A DNA stretch of 11,339 nt, taken from contig SKPS01000115.1 in the NCBI GenBank assembly GCA_007119395.1, forward strand, positions 1-11,339, given 5' to 3'. The stretch's first letter is position 1; the number at the start of each line of letters is the position of its first letter. Under the pieces are notes generated by a model that worked only from the letters and a program-made list of their open reading frames with translations, did no database searches and was not told the origin of the DNA. This document shows, one piece after another, positions 1 to 8,220 of this stretch. This DNA comes from Lentimicrobiaceae bacterium (GTDB lineage: Bacteria; Bacteroidota; Bacteroidia; Bacteroidales; SKPS01). A program made the position numbers and the translations under genes.

Positions 1-2
1 AG

Positions 3-3000
3 AAGAACCACATCCATACTCCCAGGGGAACTTATGGGATATATGTAACCAACTGCACCTCAACACCTGGCAGGGAGGCGTTGTTTGCCAACAATATGAT
101 TGCTGAGATTGGCGGTTTCACCTTTGTGTATGGCATCTATGTCATCAGTTCTCATCATCACTTATACTACCACAACAGCATCAACATCACCTCCCCCACC
201 AGCAATGCGGGGCATGCATTTTTCCTTCAGTCGGGGAGCAATATACAGTTGATGAACAATATCTTCGCAAATACCGGTGGCGCTTTCTGTGTCAGGGTGA
301 ATGCACCTGCAGCCATCAGTCGGTCGAACTACAACAATCTTTACTCATTGGCGGCCACCAACTGGGGATGGTGGAACGGTACCATTTCAGACCTGACCAT
401 GTGGAAATCGGCCAGTGGTGTTGACTCCAACTCGGTCTCCATCAACCCCGGCTTCACATCACCTTCTGACCTGCATGCTTCCAGTATTCCAATGGACAAC
501 CTGGGTACACCGGTTCCGGAAGTAACCGACGACTTTGACTGGGAGCCCAGAAGCCTTACCACCCCTGACATTGGTGCCGATGAATACACGCCACCCGTGA
601 ACGATATTCTCTTTACCTCTGTGCTCTGGCCTCGCAGCAGTTGTGCTCTGAGCCCTCAGGAAGAGGTGGAGCTGCTGATAAGGAATAATGGCACTGACCC
701 GGTTACCTCTTTCCAGGCATCCTATCAAATAAATGGTCTCCCTCCGGTAACCGAAACATTCAACATGGCTATTCCTCCCCTGACCACTGACACACTCAGG
801 TTTAATACACTGGCTGATTTGTCGGCGTTTGGTTTGTACGATATGATGTTTTACACCGATCTACCCAACGACGAAAACCGCCACAACGATACCATCAGAG
901 ACTATGTTTTCTTCAACAGCCATGACTTTTACGACAGCGAGTACTTCACCAGTTTTGAACTTGAGGATCCTACACGGGGGAACTACACCTTTATTGATGC
1001 CAACAATGACAATTCACGCTGGCACTTTTTCGGTGGCGCCACCAATGCCCGAACAGGGATGATCTATATGGGGTACGAGTGCAACCAGAGCAACTATGGT
1101 GACGACTGGTTCTTTTCTCGTTGTTTCAACTTTGAAGCGAACCGCACCTACGAGCTCTCATTCTGGTACAAGACCTCGAATGCTTCCTACTCGCAAAGTG
1201 TTGATGTGATGATTGGCAACACCATGTCTATTGCGGCCATGACCACCACTTTGATCAGCATGCCCAGCTTCAGCAACGCCAACTATGAGAAAGCCACAGT
1301 GCTGTTCACTGTGCCGGTGACCGGCCAGTACCATTTCGGGTTTTATGCCTACAGCCCTCCGGTGGCTACCACCGCACAGGTGATGGCCTGTATTGATGAC
1401 ATGACCATTCGGATGATTCCCCCTTATGATGCAGGGGTGATCGCCATTACGGAGCCCAATCATGGGTGTGGACTGGGATTGGAACCGGTTTCTGTGGTGA
1501 TTAGAAACCATGGCACCAGCAATATCATCAGCGGGCTCACTGCTTCATACCGTGTTGACAACCAGGCCACGGTAGTAACGGAACCTGTTAACGCAGTGTT
1601 GTTATCCGGTGATTCGATCCTGTATACCTTCAATACGCCGGTTGATCTGACCACAACGGCAGACACAAACTACCTGCTGACTGCCTGGACCACCCTTCCC
1701 GGAGACACGCTGGCCAGCTCCAACGCCAACGACACATTGTCCAGAATGGTGAAAGCCTTCTCATTGCCGGATCCACCACTCGTAGCCAATGATACCATCA
1801 ACTCCGGCGACCAGGCAACACTCAATGCCCAAACCAGCCATACGGTTTATTGGTTTGATGATCCGGCTTCAACACAACCGGTGGCTACCGGTAATCTGTT
1901 CACCACACCACCTCTTTTTGCAACACAAACGTTCTATGCTGAATCGGGTGAAGAAGATCCTGTATCTATTACCCGTGGTGACGGAACAGTGACGTCATAC
2001 AACATGCCATTCCATGGCAACAACGACTTTGGGTGGTCAGCCCTCAGGGTCACCTACCCTACCATGGGGCATATTGATTCGATTGGCTTTGAAGTATCAA
2101 ACAATGTGAGTGGGTTTATTATGCCGAACCAACGGATCTACATGGCCTTGGTTCATGATTCCATCTTTGCCACCACCGAGCGACCCAATCCTCTTGCAAT
2201 GGAGATGGTGTACAATGGGAGCATCACTTACGATGGACCGGGGTGGCAAATGATTGGCTTACAGACTCCTTTTTTCTACGATCCTGATTATGCGCTGTTG
2301 GTCTATTATGAGAACCACAAAGGCTCTACCGGGGCGGGTTATCCCGGGTTCCGCTATACAAGCACCAATCCTGATTACCATGCCATTTACCGCAACCAAA
2401 ACAGCTCATTCCCGACACAGAATGGTATTTTCACGTACAACAGACCCAACTTCAGAGTCGCGATGCGTGAGGGTACGGGTTGTCGTAGCGCCAGGGTTCC
2501 GGCCACAGCGGTGGTCATATTGCCCCCCACTGATGCCGGCGTCTCGGCCATATTGTCACCACCGGTCATTGCACAGTCGGGGGCCTCTCTGCCTGTGACT
2601 GTTGAAGTGAACAACTACGGTACAGACCCACTTACGCAAGTGCCGGTCAGCTATCAGCTTAACAGCCAGCCGGTGCAGAACCAGACATGGACGGGCAACC
2701 TGGCAAGCCAGCAAACCGACACCCTCTCTTTTGCGCCTGTGACAATACCCATTGGGCTCTCAACCCTCAAGGCGTGGACTTCGTTACCGGGTGATGCTAT
2801 TCCTCTCAATGACACCACCACCATTCAGATCATCGGAACCAACCTGGAGTCACTGTCGTTTTTTGATGACTTTGACGGCCCCACCCAGTTTCAGCCCAAC
2901 ACGGCTCAGTTTACCAACTGGGAGGTAGGGGCGCCTAACTTCGGCGCACTGAATACTGCCTACAGCCCACCCAACTCCTGGTGTACCAACCTGAACTCAG

Positions 3001-6000
3001 CTTACAGTATCAATGCGGAAGCCATCCTCACATCACCGTTGTTCGACTTCAGCAATGCCGTGAATGCGAACCTGGGGTTTTGGATGAACCACAACAGCGA
3101 GATGGGCATCGATGGGATGTATATCGAATACAGTACCGACAACGGAGTGCATTGGCATGTATTGGGAACCGACAACGACCCCAACGGGGTGAACTGGTAC
3201 AACACGCCGTTTCTGGTCACCTCCAACGGGCCGGCATGGTCAGGGAATTCGCACGGCTGGCAATATGTATCTTACAACCTGCACCAGTTCAGCGGAACGG
3301 CAGCAGTACAATTCCGCTTTGTATTCTTATCGAGCAGCAGTGGAACCATGGACGGGTTCTGTCTCGATGACTTTTCCATCACCTTGCCTCCTGAAGTTGA
3401 TGCAGCGTTAAGTGGCATCACCTCTCCACAGCAAAACGCACCGGAAGGAAGCACTACAGATGTGGTGGTACAGGTGCGCAATATGGGATCTGACCCATTA
3501 ACATCCTTCACGTTGGGATACCAAATGAACCAGGGGGCAGTGCAAACCACGTCGTGGTCAGGCACCCTCCTCCCGGGCGATATCGTCCCGATAACATTAC
3601 CGGCTTTACAGGTTCCTGCCGGTCTCTACCAGATATGCTCATGGGTACATGCGCCAGGAGACCCCAACACCCAGAACGACACCCTTTGCATGATTCTCTA
3701 CGGCAAACCAAAATACGATGTGGCGGCCGTACAGATTATCAGCCCAATGGGCTACCACATTGAAGGGCAGTCGGTGCCGGTAAGGGTATTGATTCGCAAT
3801 TATGGCGTAGACACCCTGACCACTGTTCCGGTAGGGTACAATATAGATGGAGGCACAGTGGTGACGACCACCTATTCCGGCATACTCTATCCTAATGGTG
3901 CCGACACTGTCACCTTCCCGGCCATCACCATTCAGCCAGGCAACCAGCGTTTCTGCGCCTTCACACAATTACCACAAGATTTTGAACCCAACAACGACAC
4001 CATCTGCAAAATGGTGTATGCAAAACCACAGCTGGATATCGCTCCGGTGGCTTTGCACGCACCAACAGGAGCAGGCTGCGCACATGTCTCCATGCAGGTG
4101 GCCATTCGCATTCGCAATGAGGGTGCCGACACCATACACTTCAGCCAAAACCCTTGCACCCTCAACGTGGATGTTACCGGAATGAACCCCACCACCTTCA
4201 ATCCAGTTGTGGTGTCATCCGGCGTATTGCCCCCCTTGGCGGAAGCCAATGTGGTGATCACCAACTCTTACAATATGAGCCAGGCGGGGGTATACACCTT
4301 CACGGCCACCACCACCATGCCGGGCGACGGTGACCCTTCAAACAATACATTTGGCCCATTCAGCATCGGGAGTCCAACCGCTATCACCAGCTTCCCCCGT
4401 TATGAGAATTTCGAAACAGGATACAACTCCTTGTTAAGGATGCAACCAGCGCAACACGCTGGGCTCTCGGTTACACCCCATGCCGCCAATGGAAGCCAGT
4501 ATGGATTGCACTTTACGGGTGGCAACCCACTCGGTTGGATTGGTGAAGGGAGCGGTGCCAACGCCACAACCTATCAGCAGGCTTTCACTACCAATTCCAC
4601 ACACATTGCCAACGCGGTAACGTGCAACATCAATGCAACAGGAACCAGCGCCCTGAAACTACGTTTTGACCTTCGCCAAACATACTCGGAAGGGCCTGCC
4701 TTCAGCTGGTTCAGAGTGCTGGTCAACAATCAGTTAATCCCTAATCAGGATGGCGACACCGTGTTTGTACCCGCTTCGCAAAGCGGTGACCCTTGGGTTA
4801 CTCACATTTTCGACCTCTCTGCCTATTCCGGTTCAATCTTCACCATCACACTCCAGTCATCCAACAAAAACCCGTTTGGATTTGCAGGTGGCCCCGGTGA
4901 CAATGCTTTTGTTGACAATATCATGCTCTTTGAACAGGCTCAATATGATGCAGGGGTTACTGCTTTCCTGCAGCCAACAGGCACCAATGCAGCAGCAGGA
5001 ACCACCATCCCTGTTGAGGTACGCATCGAGAACTTCGGCCTCTCCAATATCACCACTTGTCAGGTCGGGTTCCAGGTGGGTAACTCTGCACCGGTGTTTG
5101 AAACGTGGACTGGCTCACTGAGCCCCGGAGGATCCGCCACATACACCTTTAACACACCGGCCACAGTGCTTCCGGGCCAGTTTATCATTAAAGCATTTAC
5201 AAACCTGGCCAACGACCCGTATCAACTCAATGACACTGCCAGCATCAGCTTCCTGGGTATTCCGCTCCTTACCCTTCCCTACACCGACGACATGGAGGGT
5301 GTAAACTACTGGGTTACCGATGGAAACTTCGATGTGTGGGAAAGAGGATACCCCTCAGGAATCACCATTAATTACCCCTACAACGGAAACAACAGCTGGG
5401 TAACCAACCTCTCAGGATTCTACCCGAACAATGCCAATGAGTTCCTGATCTCACCCTTCTTCGACTTCTCCAACACCACAGGTGCCACATTGAGATTTTA
5501 CCACTGGCTGAACATGGAGGCCAACTTTGATGGAGGGCAGGTGCAATATACACTCAATAACGGGCAAACATGGATCAATCTGGGTTACATTATGGACCCC
5601 AACGGAGTCAACTGGTACACCCATAACATTGTTGGGACAAACTGTTTCAGTGGCACATCCAGTGGATATTCTCTGAGTTCCTACGACCTGTCTTTCCTCG
5701 ACAATCATTCCACACCGGTACGGTTCCGTTTCCGTTTCTTCTCGAATGCAACCGGAAACAATTATGACGGATGGGCGATTGACCAGTTCTCCATCAGTGT
5801 GCCACCCATTACCCACGATGCAGGTGTGATCGCGGTATTGCAGCCTACCGGCACAACAGAGAAAGGGGCACAGATACCTGTTGAGGTGCGGATCAGAAAC
5901 TACGGAACAGATTCTTTAACGAACATTCCTGTCTCCTATAAGGTTCCCAACCTCCCTGTGGTGGATGAAGTATGGACAGGCACGCTACCTCCGGGTGGGG

Positions 6001-6746
6001 AAGCCACCCATCCCTTTACACAGACCTATACCGGACCTGTTCAACCATACGTATTGCGAGCATACACCTCTGTTACCGGAGACACCTACACCCACAACGA
6101 TACAACAGCCGTAAACCTGCAACCCTCGGCCGGCGCCCTGGATGTAGCTGCGGTGCGGCTGATCTACCCCAAAGAGAGCTGGCCCGCCGTGTGCGATTCA
6201 GCAAAAGTGGTGGTGTACAACGCAGGCTATATGCCCATCACCTCGCTAACACTCAAATACTTCATCAACAACAACGAGATGGCCAGTCAAACCTGGAGTG
6301 GCAACCTGCCTCCGGGCGACAGCATGGTGTATACTTTCACACAGAACTTCCCTGCCCCTGCAGGCGCCTTTAGTGCCTGTGCAGAGGCCATCCTGGTGAA
6401 TGATGTTGACAACACAAATGATATGGTGTGTGTTAACATTGTCAACTGCTACACCGATATTGAAGAGCACAAAGCTGCATTGCTGACACTCTATCAAAAC
6501 ATCCCCAACCCGAGCAATGGCAACACCACCGTCGGTTTCCGCACTGGTGAAGCTGGTCAGATAAGGTTCTTTGTGACCGATCTGCTTGGTAGGAACATTC
6601 TGGAGCGAACCCTTACTGTAGAGCCCGGACTGCACCACATTGAACTGCAACACGGTGAAGTGCCCACAGGCTTTTACCTCTACGGCGTTGAATTTAAAGG
6701 TCAACGGATGGTGAAAAGGATGGTGGTGCATGATGTGGGGATGTGA
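3..6746 (+). CDS. Giant modular T9SS-secreted protein (beta-helix, CARDB-like and jelly-roll repeats), 5' partial
   Basis: The frame is open from the first complete codon at 3 to the TGA at 6744-6746, giving at least 2247 residues. The true start lies left of the window: upstream codons already read as beta-helix sequence (GTYGIYVTNC), so the TTG at 81 is not a start. Modules in order: the end of a right-handed parallel beta-helix closing with PDIGADEY (to about 590); nine CARDB-like beta-sandwich repeats starting near 600, 1425, 2532, 3396, 3714, 4032, 4944, 5814 and 6138; jelly-roll/MAM-like modules after repeats 1, 3, 6 and 7; an Ig-like domain with an inserted module after repeat 2; and a T9SS sorting domain. 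I see no catalytic domain. By family knowledge such proteins cross the outer membrane by T9SS and are released or attached to the surface. A role in adhesion or as a scaffold is only inference. The last residues (DVGM) come from an intergenic repeat. Confidence 0.93.
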   Translation, partial: KNHIHTPRGTYGIYVTNCTSTPGREALFANNMIAEIGGFTFVYGIYVISSHHHLYYHNSINITSPTSNAGHAFFLQSGSNIQLMNNIFANTGGAFCVRVNAPAAISRSNYNNLYSLAATNWGWWNGTISDLTMWKSASGVDSNSVSINPGFTSPSDLHASSIPMDNLGTPVPEVTDDFDWEPRSLTTPDIGADEYTPPVNDILFTSVLWPRSSCALSPQEEVELLIRNNGTDPVTSFQASYQINGLPPVTETFNMAIPPLTTDTLRFNTLADLSAFGLYDMMFYTDLPNDENRHNDTIRDYVFFNSHDFYDSEYFTSFELEDPTRGNYTFIDANNDNSRWHFFGGATNARTGMIYMGYECNQSNYGDDWFFSRCFNFEANRTYELSFWYKTSNASYSQSVDVMIGNTMSIAAMTTTLISMPSFSNANYEKATVLFTVPVTGQYHFGFYAYSPPVATTAQVMACIDDMTIRMIPPYDAGVIAITEPNHGCGLGLEPVSVVIRNHGTSNIISGLTASYRVDNQATVVTEPVNAVLLSGDSILYTFNTPVDLTTTADTNYLLTAWTTLPGDTLASSNANDTLSRMVKAFSLPDPPLVANDTINSGDQATLNAQTSHTVYWFDDPASTQPVATGNLFTTPPLFATQTFYAESGEEDPVSITRGDGTVTSYNMPFHGNNDFGWSALRVTYPTMGHIDSIGFEVSNNVSGFIMPNQRIYMALVHDSIFATTERPNPLAMEMVYNGSITYDGPGWQMIGLQTPFFYDPDYALLVYYENHKGSTGAGYPGFRYTSTNPDYHAIYRNQNSSFPTQNGIFTYNRPNFRVAMREGTGCRSARVPATAVVILPPTDAGVSAILSPPVIAQSGASLPVTVEVNNYGTDPLTQVPVSYQLNSQPVQNQTWTGNLASQQTDTLSFAPVTIPIGLSTLKAWTSLPGDAIPLNDTTTIQIIGTNLESLSFFDDFDGPTQFQPNTAQFTNWEVGAPNFGALNTAYSPPNSWCTNLNSAYSINAEAILTSPLFDFSNAVNANLGFWMNHNSEMGIDGMYIEYSTDNGVHWHVLGTDNDPNGVNWYNTPFLVTSNGPAWSGNSHGWQYVSYNLHQFSGTAAVQFRFVFLSSSSGTMDGFCLDDFSITLPPEVDAALSGITSPQQNAPEGSTTDVVVQVRNMGSDPLTSFTLGYQMNQGAVQTTSWSGTLLPGDIVPITLPALQVPAGLYQICSWVHAPGDPNTQNDTLCMILYGKPKYDVAAVQIISPMGYHIEGQSVPVRVLIRNYGVDTLTTVPVGYNIDGGTVVTTTYSGILYPNGADTVTFPAITIQPGNQRFCAFTQLPQDFEPNNDTICKMVYAKPQLDIAPVALHAPTGAGCAHVSMQVAIRIRNEGADTIHFSQNPCTLNVDVTGMNPTTFNPVVVSSGVLPPLAEANVVITNSYNMSQAGVYTFTATTTMPGDGDPSNNTFGPFSIGSPTAITSFPRYENFETGYNSLLRMQPAQHAGLSVTPHAANGSQYGLHFTGGNPLGWIGEGSGANATTYQQAFTTNSTHIANAVTCNINATGTSALKLRFDLRQTYSEGPAFSWFRVLVNNQLIPNQDGDTVFVPASQSGDPWVTHIFDLSAYSGSIFTITLQSSNKNPFGFAGGPGDNAFVDNIMLFEQAQYDAGVTAFLQPTGTNAAAGTTIPVEVRIENFGLSNITTCQVGFQVGNSAPVFETWTGSLSPGGSATYTFNTPATVLPGQFIIKAFTNLANDPYQLNDTASISFLGIPLLTLPYTDDMEGVNYWVTDGNFDVWERGYPSGITINYPYNGNNSWVTNLSGFYPNNANEFLISPFFDFSNTTGATLRFYHWLNMEANFDGGQVQYTLNNGQTWINLGYIMDPNGVNWYTHNIVGTNCFSGTSSGYSLSSYDLSFLDNHSTPVRFRFRFFSNATGNNYDGWAIDQFSISVPPITHDAGVIAVLQPTGTTEKGAQIPVEVRIRNYGTDSLTNIPVSYKVPNLPVVDEVWTGTLPPGGEATHPFTQTYTGPVQPYVLRAYTSVTGDTYTHNDTTAVNLQPSAGALDVAAVRLIYPKESWPAVCDSAKVVVYNAGYMPITSLTLKYFINNNEMASQTWSGNLPPGDSMVYTFTQNFPAPAGAFSACAEAILVNDVDNTNDMVCVNIVNCYTDIEEHKAALLTLYQNIPNPSNGNTTVGFRTGEAGQIRFFVTDLLGRNILERTLTVEPGLHHIELQHGEVPTGFYLYGVEFKGQRMVKRMVVHDVGM
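940..1422 (+). other. Jelly-roll (MAM/choice-of-anchor-J-like) module 1
   Basis: Between repeats 1 and 2 lies a beta-rich module. It begins at YFTSFELEDP, carries the DDWFFSRCFNFEAN and YELSFWYKTS motifs, and closes with CIDDMTI. The pattern 'title strand, SP/SR-x-F-x-F, L-x-F-W, I-D-D-[MF]' is typical of concanavalin/jelly-roll domains found between CARDB repeats in Bacteroidota T9SS cargo. They often bind glycans or simply act as spacers; which applies here cannot be told. Confidence 0.65.
1768..2525 (+). other. Ig-like (CHU_C-associated type) domain split by an inserted beta module
   Basis: The segment from PPLVANDTINSGDQATL through HTVYWFDDPAST to QTFYAES (about 1768-1950) reads as an Ig-like domain of the kind common before Bacteroidota C-terminal domains. 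Its expected last strand, GCRSARVPATAVVI, appears only at about 2478-2520. In between sits a roughly 170-residue beta-rich module with DGTVTSYNMPFHGNNDFGW, GHIDSIGFEVSNN, PGWQMIGLQTPFFYDP and ALLVYYENH. I recall similar nested arrangements from other Bacteroidota secreted proteins. No function can be assigned. Confidence 0.6.
2856..3395 (+). other. Jelly-roll/MAM-like module 2
   Basis: This module follows repeat 3. It runs from FFDDFDGP through NSWCTNLNSAY, ILTSPLFDFSN, MYIEYSTDNGVHWHVLG and DPNGVNWY to FCLDDFSITLPP. It is clearly paralogous to module 4 at 5274-5810, sharing NSW-x-TNL, SP-x-FDFSN and an identical DPNGVNWY. It resembles the carbohydrate- or partner-binding jelly-roll domains of surface proteins. 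Confidence 0.65.
4389..4940 (+). other. Jelly-roll-like module 3
   Basis: This module follows the divergent repeat 6. It contains FPRYENFETGY, GLHFTGGNPLGWIGEGS, ALKLRFDLRQTYSEGP, FSWFRVLVNNQ and AFVDNIMLF, the last being the usual closing D-N-I strand. It is more distant from modules 2 and 4 than those are from each other. Assignment rests on the strand pattern and position only. Confidence 0.55.
5274..5810 (+). other. Jelly-roll/MAM-like module 4
   Basis: This module lies between repeats 7 and 8. It runs from LPYTDDMEGVNYW through NSWVTNLSGFY, LISPFFDFSN, VQYTLNNGQTWINLG and DPNGVNWY to GWAIDQFSISVPP. It is a paralogue of module 2 at 2856-3395, indicating that the unit 'CARDB repeat plus jelly roll' was duplicated as a block. 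Confidence 0.65.
6480..6743 (+). other. T9SS C-terminal sorting domain (Por secretion tail)
   Basis: The last 88 residues match the type A T9SS sorting signal: LYQNIPNPSNGNTTVGF at the start, then IRFFVTDLLGRNI, LEPG-type turn (VEPGLHHIEL), PTGFYLYGVEF and the basic end KGQRMVKRMVV. By family knowledge this domain directs export through the Bacteroidota type IX system and is cleaved by the PorU sortase, leaving the cargo on the surface or released. The usual end would be near KRMVV. The extra HDVGM is encoded by the octamer repeat that follows. Confidence 0.93.
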
Positions 6747-6748
6747 GG
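6733..6748 (+). repeat. Octamer direct repeats, left arm (2 units)
   Basis: Two tandem octamers, atgtgggg and atgtgagg, overlap the stop codon of the giant protein gene. With the two bases that follow, the stretch 6732-6750 matches 6842-6860 at 17 of 19 positions, including a perfect 12-bp copy of ggatgtgaggat (6739-6750 and 6849-6860). Confidence 0.7.
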
Positions 6749-6751
6749 ATC

Positions 6752-6833
6752 CCGAAAAATCGAAAACCTATGGTTTTCTGATTTTTCGAGGATTCTCGAA
6801 AAACTAAGAAATCGAAGATTTCTGGTTTTTCGG
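6752..6833. repeat. Palindromic intergenic element with two tandem hairpins
   Basis: Hairpin 1 (6753-6788) pairs cgaaaaatcgaaaacc with ggttttctgatttttcg across a 3-nt loop and one bulged base. Hairpin 2 (6797-6832) pairs cgaaaaac and agaaatc with gatttct and gtttttcg across a 3-nt loop and a small internal loop. Both are 36 nt long. The outer ends, ccgaaaaatc and ggtttttcgg, are also mutually complementary (10 bp, one G-U in RNA), and the middle can form tttttcga/tcgaaaaa instead. It resembles REP or MITE-like elements. It could also act as a transcription terminator or mRNA-end structure for the upstream gene, though no clean T-tract follows a GC-rich stem. Confidence 0.7.
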
Positions 6834-6834
6834 A

Positions 6835-6858
6835 ATGTGGAGATATGAGGATGTGAGG
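6835..6858 (+). repeat. Octamer direct repeats, right arm (3 units)
   Basis: Three tandem octamers (atgtggag, atatgagg, atgtgagg) lie between the palindrome and the next ATG at 6863. The last unit supplies a GAGG at 6855-6858, four bases from that ATG. This could be a close-spaced ribosome-binding site, although Bacteroidota often do not rely on one. Confidence 0.65.
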
Positions 6859-6862
6859 ATAA

Positions 6863-8170
6863 ATGAGACTGATGCAGCGAGAGATACTTAGGCTGAGTGC
6901 GACCAATATTCTGAGCAACATTGTGATTCCCCTGGTGGGGATGGTGGATGTTGCTATCATGGGACATTTGGGATCTGATATTTACATTGGGGCAGTGGCG
7001 CTGGGCTCCATGATTTTCAACTTCCTCTACTGGGGTTTTGGTTTCCTGCGTATGGGCACCACCGGTTTTGCTGCCCAAGCCAATGGCACAGGAAATCGTC
7101 AGGAGATGATGGCGGTACTGGCAAGGGGTGCCTTGCTGGCAGGCAGTGCTGCTTCCATCTTGCTGTTATTTCAACACCCCATTGGCAAGCTCGCTTTTCT
7201 ACTCATCCGCGCACCTGAAGCCGTAGAAGCCGAAGCGATGATATATTACTCAGTGCGAATCTGGGCTGCCCCTGCAACTCTGATGCTTTATGTGTTTTAC
7301 GGATGGTTCATTGGGATGCAAAACACTGTGATCCCTGCCACCATCGCCATTGTGGTGAGCATAGTGAACATGGCTGCCAGCTACCTGCTGGTGTACCGTT
7401 TCGGCATGACCGCAGATGGCGTGGCACTAGGCACGGTGATTGCACAATACACCGGAGCGGTACTGGCCATTACAGTGCTGCTGACACGGTACAGAAAAAT
7501 GCTCCCCTTCCCCCCTTGGCGTCACGTGGCACAAAGGATTGCCCTGGTGAAAATGATGCGCGTAAACAGCGATATCTTCATACGCACACTCTGCCTTATT
7601 GCCGTGATGACCTACTTCACCGGCCGATCGGCATACTATGGGTCACAGATCCTGGCTGTGAACACCCTACTGTTCCAGTTCTTCATCTTCTTCTCTTACT
7701 TTATCGATGGATTTGCCTATGCCGGCGAAGCACTGACCGGCCGACTCATCGGAGCGAAAGATCGCACCGGACTCGCTACTATGCTCAAAACACTCTTCCG
7801 TTGGGGGGCTGTGATGAGTCTTCTCTTCACCCTGGGATACCTCCTGCTGGGAAACCAGCTGCCGGCCATCCTCACCAATGATCCGGAAACCATTGCCGCT
7901 ACAAACCCCTACCTGTTCTGGACCATCATAATACCGGTGGTGAGCTTCGCCGCCTTCCTCTGGGATGGCGTATTTATAGGCGCCACCGCAGGAGCACCCA
8001 TGCGCAACGTGATGATCGTGGCATCGGTAGCAGTTTTCTTCCCTGCCTACTTTCTTCTCGACCCCATCATCGGAAACCACGCACTGTGGCTGGCTTTCCT
8101 CCTCTTCCTCGCAGCCCGAAGCACTGGCATGTCGCTCCTGGCAAAGAGAGTGATCTCCGATTATGTATAG
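6863..8170 (+). CDS. MATE family efflux transporter, DinF-like
   Basis: A 435-residue protein, the usual length for the multidrug and toxic compound extrusion family, which exports organic cations or metabolites across the inner membrane using H+ or Na+ gradients. About 12 hydrophobic segments are visible (roughly 13-34, 42-62, 85-104, 127-150, 155-178, 186-207, 236-254, 262-285, 311-333, 350-373, 382-399, 405-425), split into two lobes by a basic loop near 208-230. DinF-subfamily signatures include PLVGMVDVAIMGHLGS (23-38), RMGTTGFAAQANG (63-75), VNSDIFIRTL (234-243) and DGFAYAGEALTGRLIGA (282-298). Asp29 lies where the conserved N-lobe ion-coupling aspartate is expected (inference). The first ATG directly follows the octamer repeats; an ATG at 6872 is a possible alternative. 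The substrate is unknown. Confidence 0.92.
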   Translation: MRLMQREILRLSATNILSNIVIPLVGMVDVAIMGHLGSDIYIGAVALGSMIFNFLYWGFGFLRMGTTGFAAQANGTGNRQEMMAVLARGALLAGSAASILLLFQHPIGKLAFLLIRAPEAVEAEAMIYYSVRIWAAPATLMLYVFYGWFIGMQNTVIPATIAIVVSIVNMAASYLLVYRFGMTADGVALGTVIAQYTGAVLAITVLLTRYRKMLPFPPWRHVAQRIALVKMMRVNSDIFIRTLCLIAVMTYFTGRSAYYGSQILAVNTLLFQFFIFFSYFIDGFAYAGEALTGRLIGAKDRTGLATMLKTLFRWGAVMSLLFTLGYLLLGNQLPAILTNDPETIAATNPYLFWTIIIPVVSFAAFLWDGVFIGATAGAPMRNVMIVASVAVFFPAYFLLDPIIGNHALWLAFLLFLAARSTGMSLLAKRVISDYV

Positions 8171-8220
8171 TAGGGAGTTTAGGGGGGTTAGGTTCGAGAG
8201 GGGATGGAGTGTTTTTGATC

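Larger units (their letters stand above)
600..6452 (+). repeat. Nine CARDB-like protein repeats in the giant T9SS protein
   Basis: Each unit is about 95-110 residues. It opens with [YHL]D[AV]G/A-V-x-A-[IL]-x-x-P, continues with a P-V-x-V-x-[IV]-x-N-[YFHM]-G-x-[DS]-x-[IL]-T core and a W-[TS]-G-x-L-x-P-G turn, and closes with a T-x-[LV]-P-G-D...N-D-T strand pair. This is the pattern of CARDB/Ig-like adhesion repeats in Bacteroidota secreted proteins. Units 4-5-6 and 8-9 are directly adjacent. Units 1, 2, 3, 6 and 7 are each followed by another module. Units 7 and 8 are very alike at the DNA level (both contain cctgttgaggt), suggesting fairly recent duplication. Unit 6 is the most divergent. The function is structural; any ligand is unknown. 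Confidence 0.85.

Noticed and set aside
81..83. TTG as the start codon of the giant protein
   Set aside because: The same frame is open back to the window edge and already encodes beta-helix-like residues, so the gene starts outside the window.
6246..6731. Minus-strand frame of 161 codons under the T9SS tail
   Set aside because: It is antisense to repeat 9 and the sorting domain, both strongly supported on the plus strand.
6753..6832. Classical rho-independent terminator
   Set aside because: The stems are AT-rich and neither hairpin is followed by a run of Ts outside the stem; a termination role is possible but not shown.
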